From NCBI GenBank assembly GCA_020444265.1, contig JAHLLH010000004.1, positions 124,001-188,000 on the forward strand: 64,000 bases of DNA, read 5' to 3'. Both the position numbers and the translations under genes were made by a program. The notes under the pieces were generated by a model. The model saw nothing but the letters and a program-made list of their open reading frames with translations. It was not told the DNA's origin and ran no database searches. Shown here piece after piece: positions 44,665 to 52,516 of this stretch; the stretch's first letter is position 1; every line of letters begins with the position of its first letter. This DNA is from a bacterium (GTDB lineage Bacteria > Electryoneota > Electryoneia > Electryoneales > Electryoneaceae).

Positions 44665-45057
44665 CTACAATACCAGGGGTAGTGTATAACAGATAGCTAG
44701 CGACCCAAACCATGCCACCAGGATAATATGGAAGAGGGGCTTCCCTGCAGGAGGTTTGAAGTAGACTATCTGCCAGCCAGCTCGCCAGAACCAGAACAAG
44801 GCAAGAACCAGCAATACGCCCTGCGCCAAACCTTGAGCTTCAGCGAGTTCTGAAGAATATCGTAGAGAGAGATAGGCTAGCCCGATGAAAAGGGCATACA
44901 ACGCGATATGGATCGTGTAAAAAATTCTACTGTTCGGTTCTTTGACTTTCTGGAACGCCCGACGCCAAAGAAATAGTTTCGGGAAAGTAAGGTGAAAGAC
45001 GAACATCAGCAGGGTGAGAATCCCACCACAAATGACTGAAACGTGGTTCATTTCCAT
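44665..45057 (-). CDS. Four-helix membrane protein, unknown function
   Basis: 130 residues from the ATG giving MEMNHVSVICGG, with AAGGG upstream. Four hydrophobic helices, 'HLTFPKLFLWRRAF' between the first two, short loops. No family recognised with confidence. Convergent with the lipocalin gene; a GGGGTCAGACTC motif lies just beyond its stop. Confidence 0.62.
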   Translation of the reverse strand: MEMNHVSVICGGILTLLMFVFHLTFPKLFLWRRAFQKVKEPNSRIFYTIHIALYALFIGLAYLSLRYSSELAEAQGLAQGVLLVLALFWFWRAGWQIVYFKPPAGKPLFHIILVAWFGSLAICYTLPLVL

Positions 45058-45245
45058 TTCAAAGCCCTTTATCCAGATGATGGAAAAATCGCTGAAATAT
45101 ACGGACTCTATGTTCAAGCCAGATAAGACTCCCAAGCAAAAGGGGCTATTATCTCAACGAGATTATTTGTAAATGGGGTCTGTCCCAATTTTGCCCACTG
45201 CTCATCCGAGATCAAGTGTTCGTAATGACCATAGAGTTCTGGCCA

Positions 45246-45425
45246 CTAACCACTGATCCGCGGTGTAATTGATTTTGAAGGCTTGGAGAGGCTTGGTTCG
45301 GTAGGTTTGGAAGGGGAAGACAACAGGATGTTCGCGTACACCATTCGCACGATTTCCTGTGCGAAAATGCAGGCGATTTCCCGCAAACGTTCTTCCGGTG
45401 TCATCTTAGTCGGGTTTTTCTTCAT
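45246..45425 (-). CDS. Tiny ORF of the repeat family, copy 2 (MTPEERLREI type)
   Basis: 59 codons: MKKNPTKMTPEERLREIACI, FAQEIVRM, then a Ser/Pro/Lys-rich tail ending ITPRISG. Short proteins with an MTPEERLREV-like start are, as I recall, typical neighbours of serine-recombinase/DUF2924 mobile loci. No recombinase remains here. An AAGAGGACTCG site precedes the ATG. Confidence 0.5.
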   Translation of the reverse strand: MKKNPTKMTPEERLREIACIFAQEIVRMVYANILLSSPSKPTEPSLSKPSKSITPRISG

Positions 45426-45500
45426 CGAGTCCTCTTAGGCGTGGTACACATCCGTCTAAGAGATACATACCTGAAAGGGGTTTGATATGACGAATCTTGG
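45253..45500. repeat. Recombinase-associated-type repeat, copy 2
   Basis: Best-preserved copy: CTGATCCGCGGT at the left, GTCTAAGAGATACATAC near 45454-45470 at the right. It lies directly upstream of the NACHT-nuclease gene. Confidence 0.6.
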
Positions 45501-45657
45501 AGGAGGAAGAACTCTTACGTGTTGGACCCGTATGCAATCGTATTTTAATCTTCAGGTTGACTCTCAGTCCCTTGGGATTCGAGGTATGCACGAGGTTGGA
45601 TGTCGGATTTGTTTTTCGAGTGAAATGATCGTGAGGCGAGGCCACCATGTTTGTTGA
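45487..45657 (+). CDS. Possible leader ORF overlapping the NACHT gene start
   Basis: 56 codons (MTNLGGGRTLTCWTRMQSYF...), with AAAGGGG 6 nt before the ATG. It ends TGA inside the first codons of the next gene, an 11-nt overlap that could couple translation. No similarity recognised. Its first codons lie in the repeat, so it may be a chance frame. Confidence 0.28.
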   Translation: MTNLGGGRTLTCWTRMQSYFNLQVDSQSLGIRGMHEVGCRICFSSEMIVRRGHHVC

Positions 45658-48600
45658 TTTGAAGCGAAGATTTAGAAAATGGGACAAAGAAACGAGCGAT
45701 TTGTTGGCAATGATGGAGTTAATTCAGCTCGACGAGTCTGGTGAGTTTCAATATTCAAGGGGATGGGAGGAATTACTCGAGCGGAAATCGACAATTGTGT
45801 TAGGTGAGGCAGGAAGTGGCAAATCGGTTGAGTTCAAGAATCAGGTAGAGCGAATTAACAGTAATGGAAAATTTGCTTTCGGGATAGAAATTCACGACTT
45901 GTGCAAAAATCCATTATCTAATTGTGTTGATCAAGCACTCTTTAAGAAATGGCGTAGATCAAAGGAATCTGGTTATTTCTTTCTGGATTCACTCGATGAA
46001 GCCAAACTTCGCCAAAGCACTCTTAGACAAGCATTACTTTCTCTATCGAATGGCATCCAGGGATTTGAGTCAAGAATTCATATATTTATTTCAAGTCGAA
46101 CTAGTGATTGGGATAATCGAACAGACTTTGAAGAGTTCAGTGCAGCTATTAAGAAATTAGTTGATCTTAAAAGGGATAAAATATCAGAAGATGCTAATTT
46201 AAATGCGGATAACCACGAAAATATTATAGAATCATGCTTTGTGCTCCTACCTCTTGACGGTTCTCGTGTAGTGCAGCTTGCTAAAGCAATTGGTGTTGAG
46301 AATCCTTCAGGCTTTTTAGACGCAATTCGGCATGCAGGAGCAGAGCCACTCGTTGGGCGCCCGTTGGATGTTGAATGGATGGCAGAGCATTGGATTGAGG
46401 AAAACCTAATAGGTACTTGGACAGAGATTCTAGAAGGCAAGATTTCTGCCGCACTATTCGAGCGTCACCGCGAGCGTGAATCCAGACTTAGTGATACAGA
46501 CGCATATGGTTATGCAGAACGAATTGCAGGATTCATGTCATTGTCTAATGCAAGATATATCTCTGCACCGGGAAATTCGACCAGCGAAACTGGAATTCTG
46601 CCTATAGATGATCTCGCAGCCGATCTTGAATTGCACAAAAGGCATGAATTGGTTTCACGAGGAGTGTTTGATGTTCCGACCTTCGGACGTATCAAGTTTC
46701 ACCACGAGTTCATTCGCGAGTACTTGGCTTTCAAATGGTTGGCCCGTCCGGAGTTCTCACGACAAAAAGTGGCTCAGTTGTTCTTTTCATCGGGTGAGGC
46801 ACATCCAATCCCAATGCATCTTAAAGCCATAGCTGCTTGGTATTGTATTTATAGTCCTGACTTTCGAAGAACGGTAATCAGAAAAGAGCCAGAGTTGCTA
46901 TTTGATTTGGGGGATCCACAAGCGATTTCGGTAGAAGAGCGTATACAGATTCTCGAATCTCTTCGCAGAAAATACAAACACAGACTAGAGTTCGGCTTTT
47001 ACTACGACAGATCGCGTCTGGCAAGATTTTCTAATGGCTTACCTACCAAAGCTTTGGTGAGCTTGCTGGAAGACCAGGAGGCACCTGATGAATTTGTTAG
47101 AACAATTCTGGAGATTGCTCTCGCCGGTGAACACAAAGATCTAGCAAATCAGGCAACCCAGATTGCTCTGTCTTCTGAACGAGGCCCTTCTGTCCGAATT
47201 GAAGCAATCAACGTAGTATCAAAGCTTGGATCCTCTGAATTGCTTTCAGTTTTATCCGGCTTGAAAAACGATCTATCGCTTCAAGAGGAAATTGCCGCAT
47301 CTCTTATTGACTTTCTATTCCCTGGTATTCTCACCATCGGTGATGTTACAGCCGTTTTGAAGGGTATAGACAAGCGGCCCAGACATGTCCATACGCTGCT
47401 AGACTCAGTTATTACAAGGAGTATCCCAGAACATGCTAACTTAGAGCAACTTATTGAGATAATAATCGGTGTTGGGGACTTCGTGTTCAAGGAAGATGAA
47501 AGGGGTGATATTACAATCCAGCAAGGCCAAGGATGGCTGCTCAATGGTCTATATCTCTGGGTTACTAAAGTGGTTAATCAAACCAGTATTGAGGTATACA
47601 ACGATCAACTTCTAAATGTAATGCACCTTCTATTTCACCATATCTATTCCCACCTCCATTCAAATCTAGATTCAAGTGAGTTCTTAAAGGCAGTGGCTTC
47701 ACGATCTTCTGTAAAGCGCGTGGTTATTGATTATTTGTTGAAAATCCATCCCAACACCACTTGTAGAAACATTATAAATGATCATAATCTCTATAATGCT
47801 CTAAGTATGGAGGATTCTGAGTGGGTACTAAAGTATGCAGAGTATGCTGAATTGGATCGGGCGAGTGAGTCCGCCAAGGAATTAGTCTGGGATATATACT
47901 TAAATTCGAACAGGACGGCTAAGGCAAAGCGCTTTGTCAAACAATTCAACGATCTTATACCAGAGAAAGCAATTCGATATAAGAGAACGATTTTGGGGAT
48001 ACTCAAATACAAATTGCACTTTCATCGTCCGCGTTGGCCACGCTATAAACATAGACTACTGCATTGGAAGAACTTGTTTCTTGACACATTGCGATTGCTG
48101 GTTAACCTTAAACAAATTCAAGCAGGCAATCACCTACAAAATCTTCAATATCTGGCGCGTCTGATGCAAGAAGAGTCGCCTTCAAGCTATAGCGCGGTTA
48201 ATCCAGAGAGAGTTAGGAATAGGCATGGCAGACTGATTGAAGATGCAGCTGTTGAAGGGCTTAAACGTAGATGGCGAACATACAGCCCACCGTTACCATT
48301 TGAGAAAGAAGAAGGTCGAGGCACTACCTACGGCACAATAGTAGGGCTTGCGGGGTTGTCGCTTGAGATGCCAGACCAAGGTTTAGGTCGCCTCGACAAT
48401 CAGAGCACCACTGACTACTTGAACGAAGTTGTAGTAGGATGGGCTATTGACCCAAGATCTTTAAATAGAGAAGAGATCACGTTGATGACTCGATACGCCA
48501 TTCACGAGCTCAACCAGCCGCCGAAATGGTTTTCGGTTGTAGCTTATTATCACCCCATATGGGTGATAGCAGCACTTTCTGAGCAAATAGAATATGAATT

Positions 48601-49897
48601 CGATTATCCGCCGGGTGAAGAAGATCTTGAATGGGGAATGGCAGTCTTCAGGAAATTCCCTTATTTAGATGATTGGGTCAAGCGATCATTGGCCGCACCT
48701 TTCCAAGAACAATTCATTGCCAAACAACCACTACACACCGAAGTACTGAAGCGAGCGCTCGAAGTCTTAATGACCGACGAGTACTTGTTTTTCGTGCCTC
48801 TCGTCAACCTTGCTTCAGAAGAACTAGGCGATGAGAGACTTGAACCTGGACGCTTTGCGGTTTGGTGGATAGTCTTTGCACATAGTCAGCCTCAACGCGC
48901 TACAGAGGTTTTACGTACCCGATTGTCGACGCTTTCATCTACAAAAGCTGATCAACAGATGGTAATCCTACTTGATTTACTTCACGATTGGTTTGGTGAT
49001 CGACATAATTATCACTCAAGGTGGCTGTACAATGAGCTGATTCTAGCCTCTTTGATTCCACTGATTCATGCCCACCTTCGCTACGAGGAAGACCTGGAAC
49101 ATGAGGGAGGGTATAGCCCCTCAGCGCGTGACGAAGCTCAAACGATGCGTTCAATAATATTGGGGCGAGCTCGAAACATTGGTGGTGACAAAATTCGAGA
49201 AGCATTTGAATTGATCGCAAATAAAGAATCTAACCCAGAACGTGCTGAGTGGTTCCGAAACATGGGCGATGTGTCTGAGCTGAGAATTGAAAGGCTAAAA
49301 CCGATGACGATTCCTCAAGTATTTACTTGGGAATCAGAAAGTACTCTTTTGGTTGAGAACGAGCCAGATCTATTTAGATCAACCCTCCACGTTCTTGGAG
49401 AGATTAAAGCTTTTATTGAAAATGACGACTTCAGCATTCGAAATCTATTTGTCGAGAATAAAACCAAGAGTCCAGTGAAAGAAACTCAGGTACAGCTATG
49501 GCTTGCACATGAGCTCGAGGGTAGAAGTCGGGGCCAGTTCAGTGTAGAACGTGAACCCGAGGTAGACCTTGGGAAAAAACCGGACATTCGACTGTCTAAT
49601 CCCAAGAGCAAAGGCCCGATATCAATCGAGGTGAAAATTTCGAGCCAATGGAGTGGAAATGAGCTTAAAGAAAAGGCGTTGGAAGAACAGGTTACTACCA
49701 GCTACCTTAAGGCTTGGAATTCAAGGCACGGGATTCTACTTATTTGCAATATTGGGCCAAAAAAGGAATGGGAAATCGGGGGCAAGAAGCTGAATTTTCA
49801 ATGTTTGATAAATGAACTCCAAGAATACGCTAATCTGATCCTCAATAATAATCGTGAGATAGAAGATATTCGTGTTGTTGGGATTGACTTTAATTAG
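45647..49897 (+). CDS. NACHT-like STAND NTPase with C-terminal PD-(D/E)XK nuclease, putative anti-phage protein
   Basis: 1416 residues. N-terminal NTPase: Walker A 'GEAGSGKS' (53-60), Walker B 'FFLDSLDEA' (111-119) in the NACHT-style hhhDxxDE form, sensor-like 'IFISSRTSDW' (~146-155) and winged-helix-like 'IKFHHEFIREYLAFKWL' around 348. A ~900-residue mostly helical region follows, likely repeat-like and possibly the sensor. The C-terminal domain has 'KKPDIRL' (Asp1313), 'SIEVKI' (Glu1328, Lys1330) and 'EEQVTTSY' (Gln1348, Tyr1353), the pattern of a PD-(D/E)XK nuclease. Characterised bacterial NACHT/Avs proteins carry the effector N-terminally; here it is at the end. AT-rich compared with all neighbours, suggesting transfer. 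Likely a self-contained abortive-infection protein. Confidence 0.72.
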   Translation: MFVDLKRRFRKWDKETSDLLAMMELIQLDESGEFQYSRGWEELLERKSTIVLGEAGSGKSVEFKNQVERINSNGKFAFGIEIHDLCKNPLSNCVDQALFKKWRRSKESGYFFLDSLDEAKLRQSTLRQALLSLSNGIQGFESRIHIFISSRTSDWDNRTDFEEFSAAIKKLVDLKRDKISEDANLNADNHENIIESCFVLLPLDGSRVVQLAKAIGVENPSGFLDAIRHAGAEPLVGRPLDVEWMAEHWIEENLIGTWTEILEGKISAALFERHRERESRLSDTDAYGYAERIAGFMSLSNARYISAPGNSTSETGILPIDDLAADLELHKRHELVSRGVFDVPTFGRIKFHHEFIREYLAFKWLARPEFSRQKVAQLFFSSGEAHPIPMHLKAIAAWYCIYSPDFRRTVIRKEPELLFDLGDPQAISVEERIQILESLRRKYKHRLEFGFYYDRSRLARFSNGLPTKALVSLLEDQEAPDEFVRTILEIALAGEHKDLANQATQIALSSERGPSVRIEAINVVSKLGSSELLSVLSGLKNDLSLQEEIAASLIDFLFPGILTIGDVTAVLKGIDKRPRHVHTLLDSVITRSIPEHANLEQLIEIIIGVGDFVFKEDERGDITIQQGQGWLLNGLYLWVTKVVNQTSIEVYNDQLLNVMHLLFHHIYSHLHSNLDSSEFLKAVASRSSVKRVVIDYLLKIHPNTTCRNIINDHNLYNALSMEDSEWVLKYAEYAELDRASESAKELVWDIYLNSNRTAKAKRFVKQFNDLIPEKAIRYKRTILGILKYKLHFHRPRWPRYKHRLLHWKNLFLDTLRLLVNLKQIQAGNHLQNLQYLARLMQEESPSSYSAVNPERVRNRHGRLIEDAAVEGLKRRWRTYSPPLPFEKEEGRGTTYGTIVGLAGLSLEMPDQGLGRLDNQSTTDYLNEVVVGWAIDPRSLNREEITLMTRYAIHELNQPPKWFSVVAYYHPIWVIAALSEQIEYEFDYPPGEEDLEWGMAVFRKFPYLDDWVKRSLAAPFQEQFIAKQPLHTEVLKRALEVLMTDEYLFFVPLVNLASEELGDERLEPGRFAVWWIVFAHSQPQRATEVLRTRLSTLSSTKADQQMVILLDLLHDWFGDRHNYHSRWLYNELILASLIPLIHAHLRYEEDLEHEGGYSPSARDEAQTMRSIILGRARNIGGDKIREAFELIANKESNPERAEWFRNMGDVSELRIERLKPMTIPQVFTWESESTLLVENEPDLFRSTLHVLGEIKAFIENDDFSIRNLFVENKTKSPVKETQVQLWLAHELEGRSRGQFSVEREPEVDLGKKPDIRLSNPKSKGPISIEVKISSQWSGNELKEKALEEQVTTSYLKAWNSRHGILLICNIGPKKEWEIGGKKLNFQCLINELQEYANLILNNNREIEDIRVVGIDFN

Positions 49898-50240
49898 ACG
49901 AAGCGGAGTAGAGTCAATTGCCAAAGTTTTATCTACTAGGTTTTGGATACCGAGGTCGATTTGGGCATTTAAATAAGGATCGGCTTAATAGATAGAGGGG
50001 AGAGAGTCGAGTTGTGGATGGGGAGTTTTGAAGAGGAAAGAGTGCTGAATCAAACCTCTATGGGATTCTGTGGGGTGAGGATTAAAAGGATACTGGCGAA
50101 AAGTGAAACCGTAGATCTTCAGGAATAGAAGGGTTATCGGGGGGGGGAGACGTGCTGCTGAGAAAGCGTGCGCGAAAAGGTGACAGTCACTCTTAAACGT
50201 CAACACCTTGGTGACTGTCACATACAGTGGGTAGTAAACG
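49898..50240. other. Intergenic between NACHT gene and att site
   Basis: AT-rich at first, no gene supported. At 50171-50222 two 11-bp inverted copies, GTGACAGTCAC and GTGACTGTCAC, lie about 30 bases apart beside the tRNA-Lys fragment. Confidence 0.45.
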
Positions 50241-50270
50241 AACGTGGCGACCCAATAAGGTCGCCACGTT
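50241..50270 (-). terminator. Terminator hairpin abutting the tRNA-Lys 3' end
   Basis: Perfect 12-bp stem AACGTGGCGACC / GGTCGCCACGTT immediately after the tRNA CCA end on the minus strand; presumably the original terminator of the tRNA-Lys gene. Confidence 0.65.
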
Positions 50271-50322
50271 TGGTGAGCCGAGTGGGACTCGAACCCACGA
50301 CCTTGGGCTTAAAAGGCCCAAC
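50271..50322 (-). other. Attachment site: displaced 3' half of tRNA-Lys(UUU)
   Basis: On the minus strand this reads from the anticodon stem (TTGGGC, loop CTTTTAA, GCCCAA) through the variable loop, T arm (GTGGG TTCGAGT CCCAC) and acceptor TCGGCTCA to CCA. No 5' half precedes it: the expected GAGCCG...D-arm is absent. This is the direct-repeat footprint left when an integrative element inserts in a tRNA gene. The intact gene should lie beyond the right edge, next to the integrase at 63700. Confidence 0.78.
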
Positions 50323-50578
50323 TTGCGATTTTCGCTGAGTGTGGTACTCGAATCTAAATAGCTATAAGTCAAGGAGTAAGATGTGGGTTTATTGCTGTAG
50401 TCTGTCGTGCTCCGAGGGGAGGTCTTGCGATTTACTCCCCCATAGCTCCCCCATAGATGTCGGAGGGGAGGGGGGTGCGGGCATGTGGGGTGCCCCTGCC
50501 TGCGGGCAGGTACAATTATTCGGCGCACAACATTTTCTTATATTCTCTGCCACTCTTCGAGCTATTGGTTTTGAGCCA
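50323..50578. other. Non-coding left end of the integrative element
   Basis: Low-complexity, G/C-strand-biased sequence with repeated CTCCCCCATAG at about 50436-50456 and a hairpin CCTGCCTGCGGGCAGG near 50498. No gene supported. Confidence 0.4.
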
Positions 50579-50625
50579 AACAGCCCCCACAGCAAGGACC
50601 TTCAGGTCGCCACTGAGGGGGCTGT
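50579..50625 (-). terminator. Terminator following the serine-type tRNA
   Basis: ACAGCCCCC ... GGGGGCTGT outer stem with an inner GACCTGAAGGTC hairpin, directly 3' of the tRNA on the minus strand. Confidence 0.55.
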
Positions 50626-50627
50626 CG

Positions 50628-50716
50628 CGGAGGGTATGGGATTCGAACCCATGAATGTGGTTTCCCACATCTCTCGATTTTCAGTCGAGCGCAATCGGCC
50701 ACTCTGCCAACCCTAT
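50628..50716 (-). tRNA. Serine-type (class II) tRNA with GAA (Phe) anticodon, possibly pseudo
   Basis: Minus strand. D arm GGCAGAGTGGCCGATTGCG, anticodon stem CTCGA/TCGAG with loop CTGAAAA, long variable arm ATGTGG-GAAA-CCACAT, T arm ATGGG TTCGAAT CCCAT. The long variable arm and D loop are those of tRNA-Ser, but positions 34-36 read GAA, the phenylalanine anticodon. The acceptor stem pairs at five of seven positions (ATAGGGT with ACCCTCC), and CGA stands where CCA would be encoded. Either a decayed tRNA-Ser(GGA) or a tRNA that would put serine at Phe codons. Confidence 0.6.
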
Positions 50717-50803
50717 CTGGGGTTCAGCAAACCCTGGATACGGCTGGGTTAAAAGTAGTATAACAACATTTTTCGAATTGTCAAGTCTACAGCATCACCG
50801 AAA

Positions 50804-51475
50804 TCACTTGCGGGTCATCTTCTTTCTCTTTGGAGTTGTCGCTTGAAGCGATTCGCTATGTTTTCCAAGGATATAAGTAGTGTGCAGTACATTCTCTGTG
50901 ATTTCCGCCATATGGTTGACCTCTGATTTTTTTGGATTCCACCCCCGATGATTCGCTGCATGTCCTGCTTCAACAACGGAGGCAAAATACTCGCTCTGTT
51001 TTCTTCCAATCAGGCCTGCACCCTCGATAGCCTCTAACCCTTTTCGGAATGAACTCTGTTCTCCTACCCGATCCCGGATAACGAAGTCCGCCATCGCGCG
51101 CAATCCCATTGCCGCAAGTCTGTTTGAATGATGCGAGATGGCGCTGTAAACTTCGCGCATTAGATCTCCAAGGTCTTGCGGAAGACCACCTATCCAATCA
51201 GGTAATTGCCTCGCAATGGAAGCTGGATATTGAGTAACCCCGAACTCCTGATTGTCAAGAAACTCAAGTTCTTCAACCTTATATGCGTCACACCCTTTGC
51301 ATTGGAGCACTTTCCATACATAGTCAAACTTGTACCAAGAGCGGGGATCACTTTCGTTCGATAAAAAGGACTCCGACCAGCTGCCTGTATGCTGAATGAT
51401 ATGTTTGGTCTTGTGCCCGCAGTTGTTACACCATGAAAGTTTCTCAACTAAGGCTTCATTATTTTCCGTTTTCAT
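50804..51475 (-). CDS. DUF4145-type protein with N-terminal zinc ribbon
   Basis: 223 residues from the ATG with AAGGAGAG upstream. Zinc-ribbon cysteines 'CNNCGHKTKH' and 'CKGC', then a DUF4145-like helical block 'LPQDLGDLMREVYSAISHH' with 'RLAAMGLRAMADFVI', ending in a basic 'TPKRKKMTRK' tail. DUF4145 domains are frequent inside or beside restriction systems, often fused to type I R subunits. Last gene of the minus-strand defence cluster. Confidence 0.78.
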   Translation of the reverse strand: MKTENNEALVEKLSWCNNCGHKTKHIIQHTGSWSESFLSNESDPRSWYKFDYVWKVLQCKGCDAYKVEELEFLDNQEFGVTQYPASIARQLPDWIGGLPQDLGDLMREVYSAISHHSNRLAAMGLRAMADFVIRDRVGEQSSFRKGLEAIEGAGLIGRKQSEYFASVVEAGHAANHRGWNPKKSEVNHMAEITENVLHTTYILGKHSESLQATTPKRKKMTRK

Positions 51476-51557
51476 GCCTTCTCTCCTTGCCGCCTCTACC
51501 CTAAAGTTCTTGATAGAAGTTACTCGCACACATTCAAGGCGATGGACTGGATTTCCT

Positions 51558-52466
51558 TCAACTTCCCTCGATTTTGTCATACCCATCCAGCCGGACTTCC
51601 TGAATCTTCATGTCATTGGACACGCGGTTGAGGAAGTCGCTGACGTCGCTGTTCAGGTCGGCGAGCTTGTTCAGGGTATCCCAATCGATTTCGTTCTTGG
51701 GCCGTGCAGGGTAGAGAACCCTTGAGGCGTCCCTGTCCTCTATATCCAGGAGGATCACCCCAATTCCGAAGGCTGTGGATAGACGTTCCAGCTCACTCTG
51801 GAATTCTGGTTCATTGCTGATCGAAGCAGCCACCAGATACCCCTCATGCGCCCACGATGAATTTGAGACAGCTTGAAAGAAGGACTCCCGAAGGTTGCCA
51901 AAGCTGAGGGAGCGTTTCATCTCAAACGAGTAAAACCGAACAACTTCTGATCCGGTCACTTGTGCCAGTTGTGAGATACTTGGGTGCCAACTCTCGAAGA
52001 AAAACTGAGCACCTATAAGATCAGGGTGCAGCCATTGGTTTTCTTTTCGGCTATGCCCCTTCTTGGATTTCTCGTGTCTGATCGTTTTCGTATACACCGG
52101 GAAACGGAAATAAGCAAATTGGCTCAGGTATTTGTGCAGTTCGCGTTCTTTTGGGAGTTGTTGTTCGGTTTTTTGTTCGATCTTCTTCTCGATGGTTGAT
52201 TGCCACTTTGGGGGAAGGTTCAGGGACTTGACAAAGAAGCGAGTAGGTCGTGATCCGATACGAAAGAACTCAGTTTCATCGGGTTTGTGTTTTGTCTCCC
52301 AGTACAGGGTAGATATAATAGTGGCATCAGGAGTCTTTCCTTGTAGAGTACTCAGCTTGTCGAGTCCCTTCTCAACGGCATACTCCCAAATCTCTGCGCC
52401 GGTCAGTGGATACCCTACTTCCTCGATCACCTTGATTGCGAGTTGACGCCATCCAAGCTTTGCCAT
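51558..52466 (-). CDS. HARE-HTH domain protein with C-terminal restriction-nuclease-like domain
   Basis: 302 residues from the ATG 5 nt after AGGAGGGG. N-terminal ~80 residues are a HARE-HTH DNA-binding domain ('IKVIEEVGYPLTGAEIWEYA', 'TPDATIISTLY'). The C-terminal domain has 'HPDLIG' (Asp149), 'SFEMKRS' (Glu182, Lys184) and 'ESFFQAVSNSSWA' (Gln199), the order of a PD-(D/E)XK nuclease. HARE-HTH domains have been proposed to sense modified DNA, so a modification-dependent nuclease is plausible. 50 nt downstream of the peptidase gene. Confidence 0.72.
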   Translation of the reverse strand: MAKLGWRQLAIKVIEEVGYPLTGAEIWEYAVEKGLDKLSTLQGKTPDATIISTLYWETKHKPDETEFFRIGSRPTRFFVKSLNLPPKWQSTIEKKIEQKTEQQLPKERELHKYLSQFAYFRFPVYTKTIRHEKSKKGHSRKENQWLHPDLIGAQFFFESWHPSISQLAQVTGSEVVRFYSFEMKRSLSFGNLRESFFQAVSNSSWAHEGYLVAASISNEPEFQSELERLSTAFGIGVILLDIEDRDASRVLYPARPKNEIDWDTLNKLADLNSDVSDFLNRVSNDMKIQEVRLDGYDKIEGS

Positions 52467-52516
52467 TGCCCCTCCTGATTCATGTAGATCGAACGCACAG
52501 CTCTCAAACATAACCC

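Noticed and set aside
50323-50530. Direct CTCCCCCATAG repeats considered as a CRISPR-like array
   Set aside because: Only two short copies without regular spacers; no cas genes anywhere in the window.
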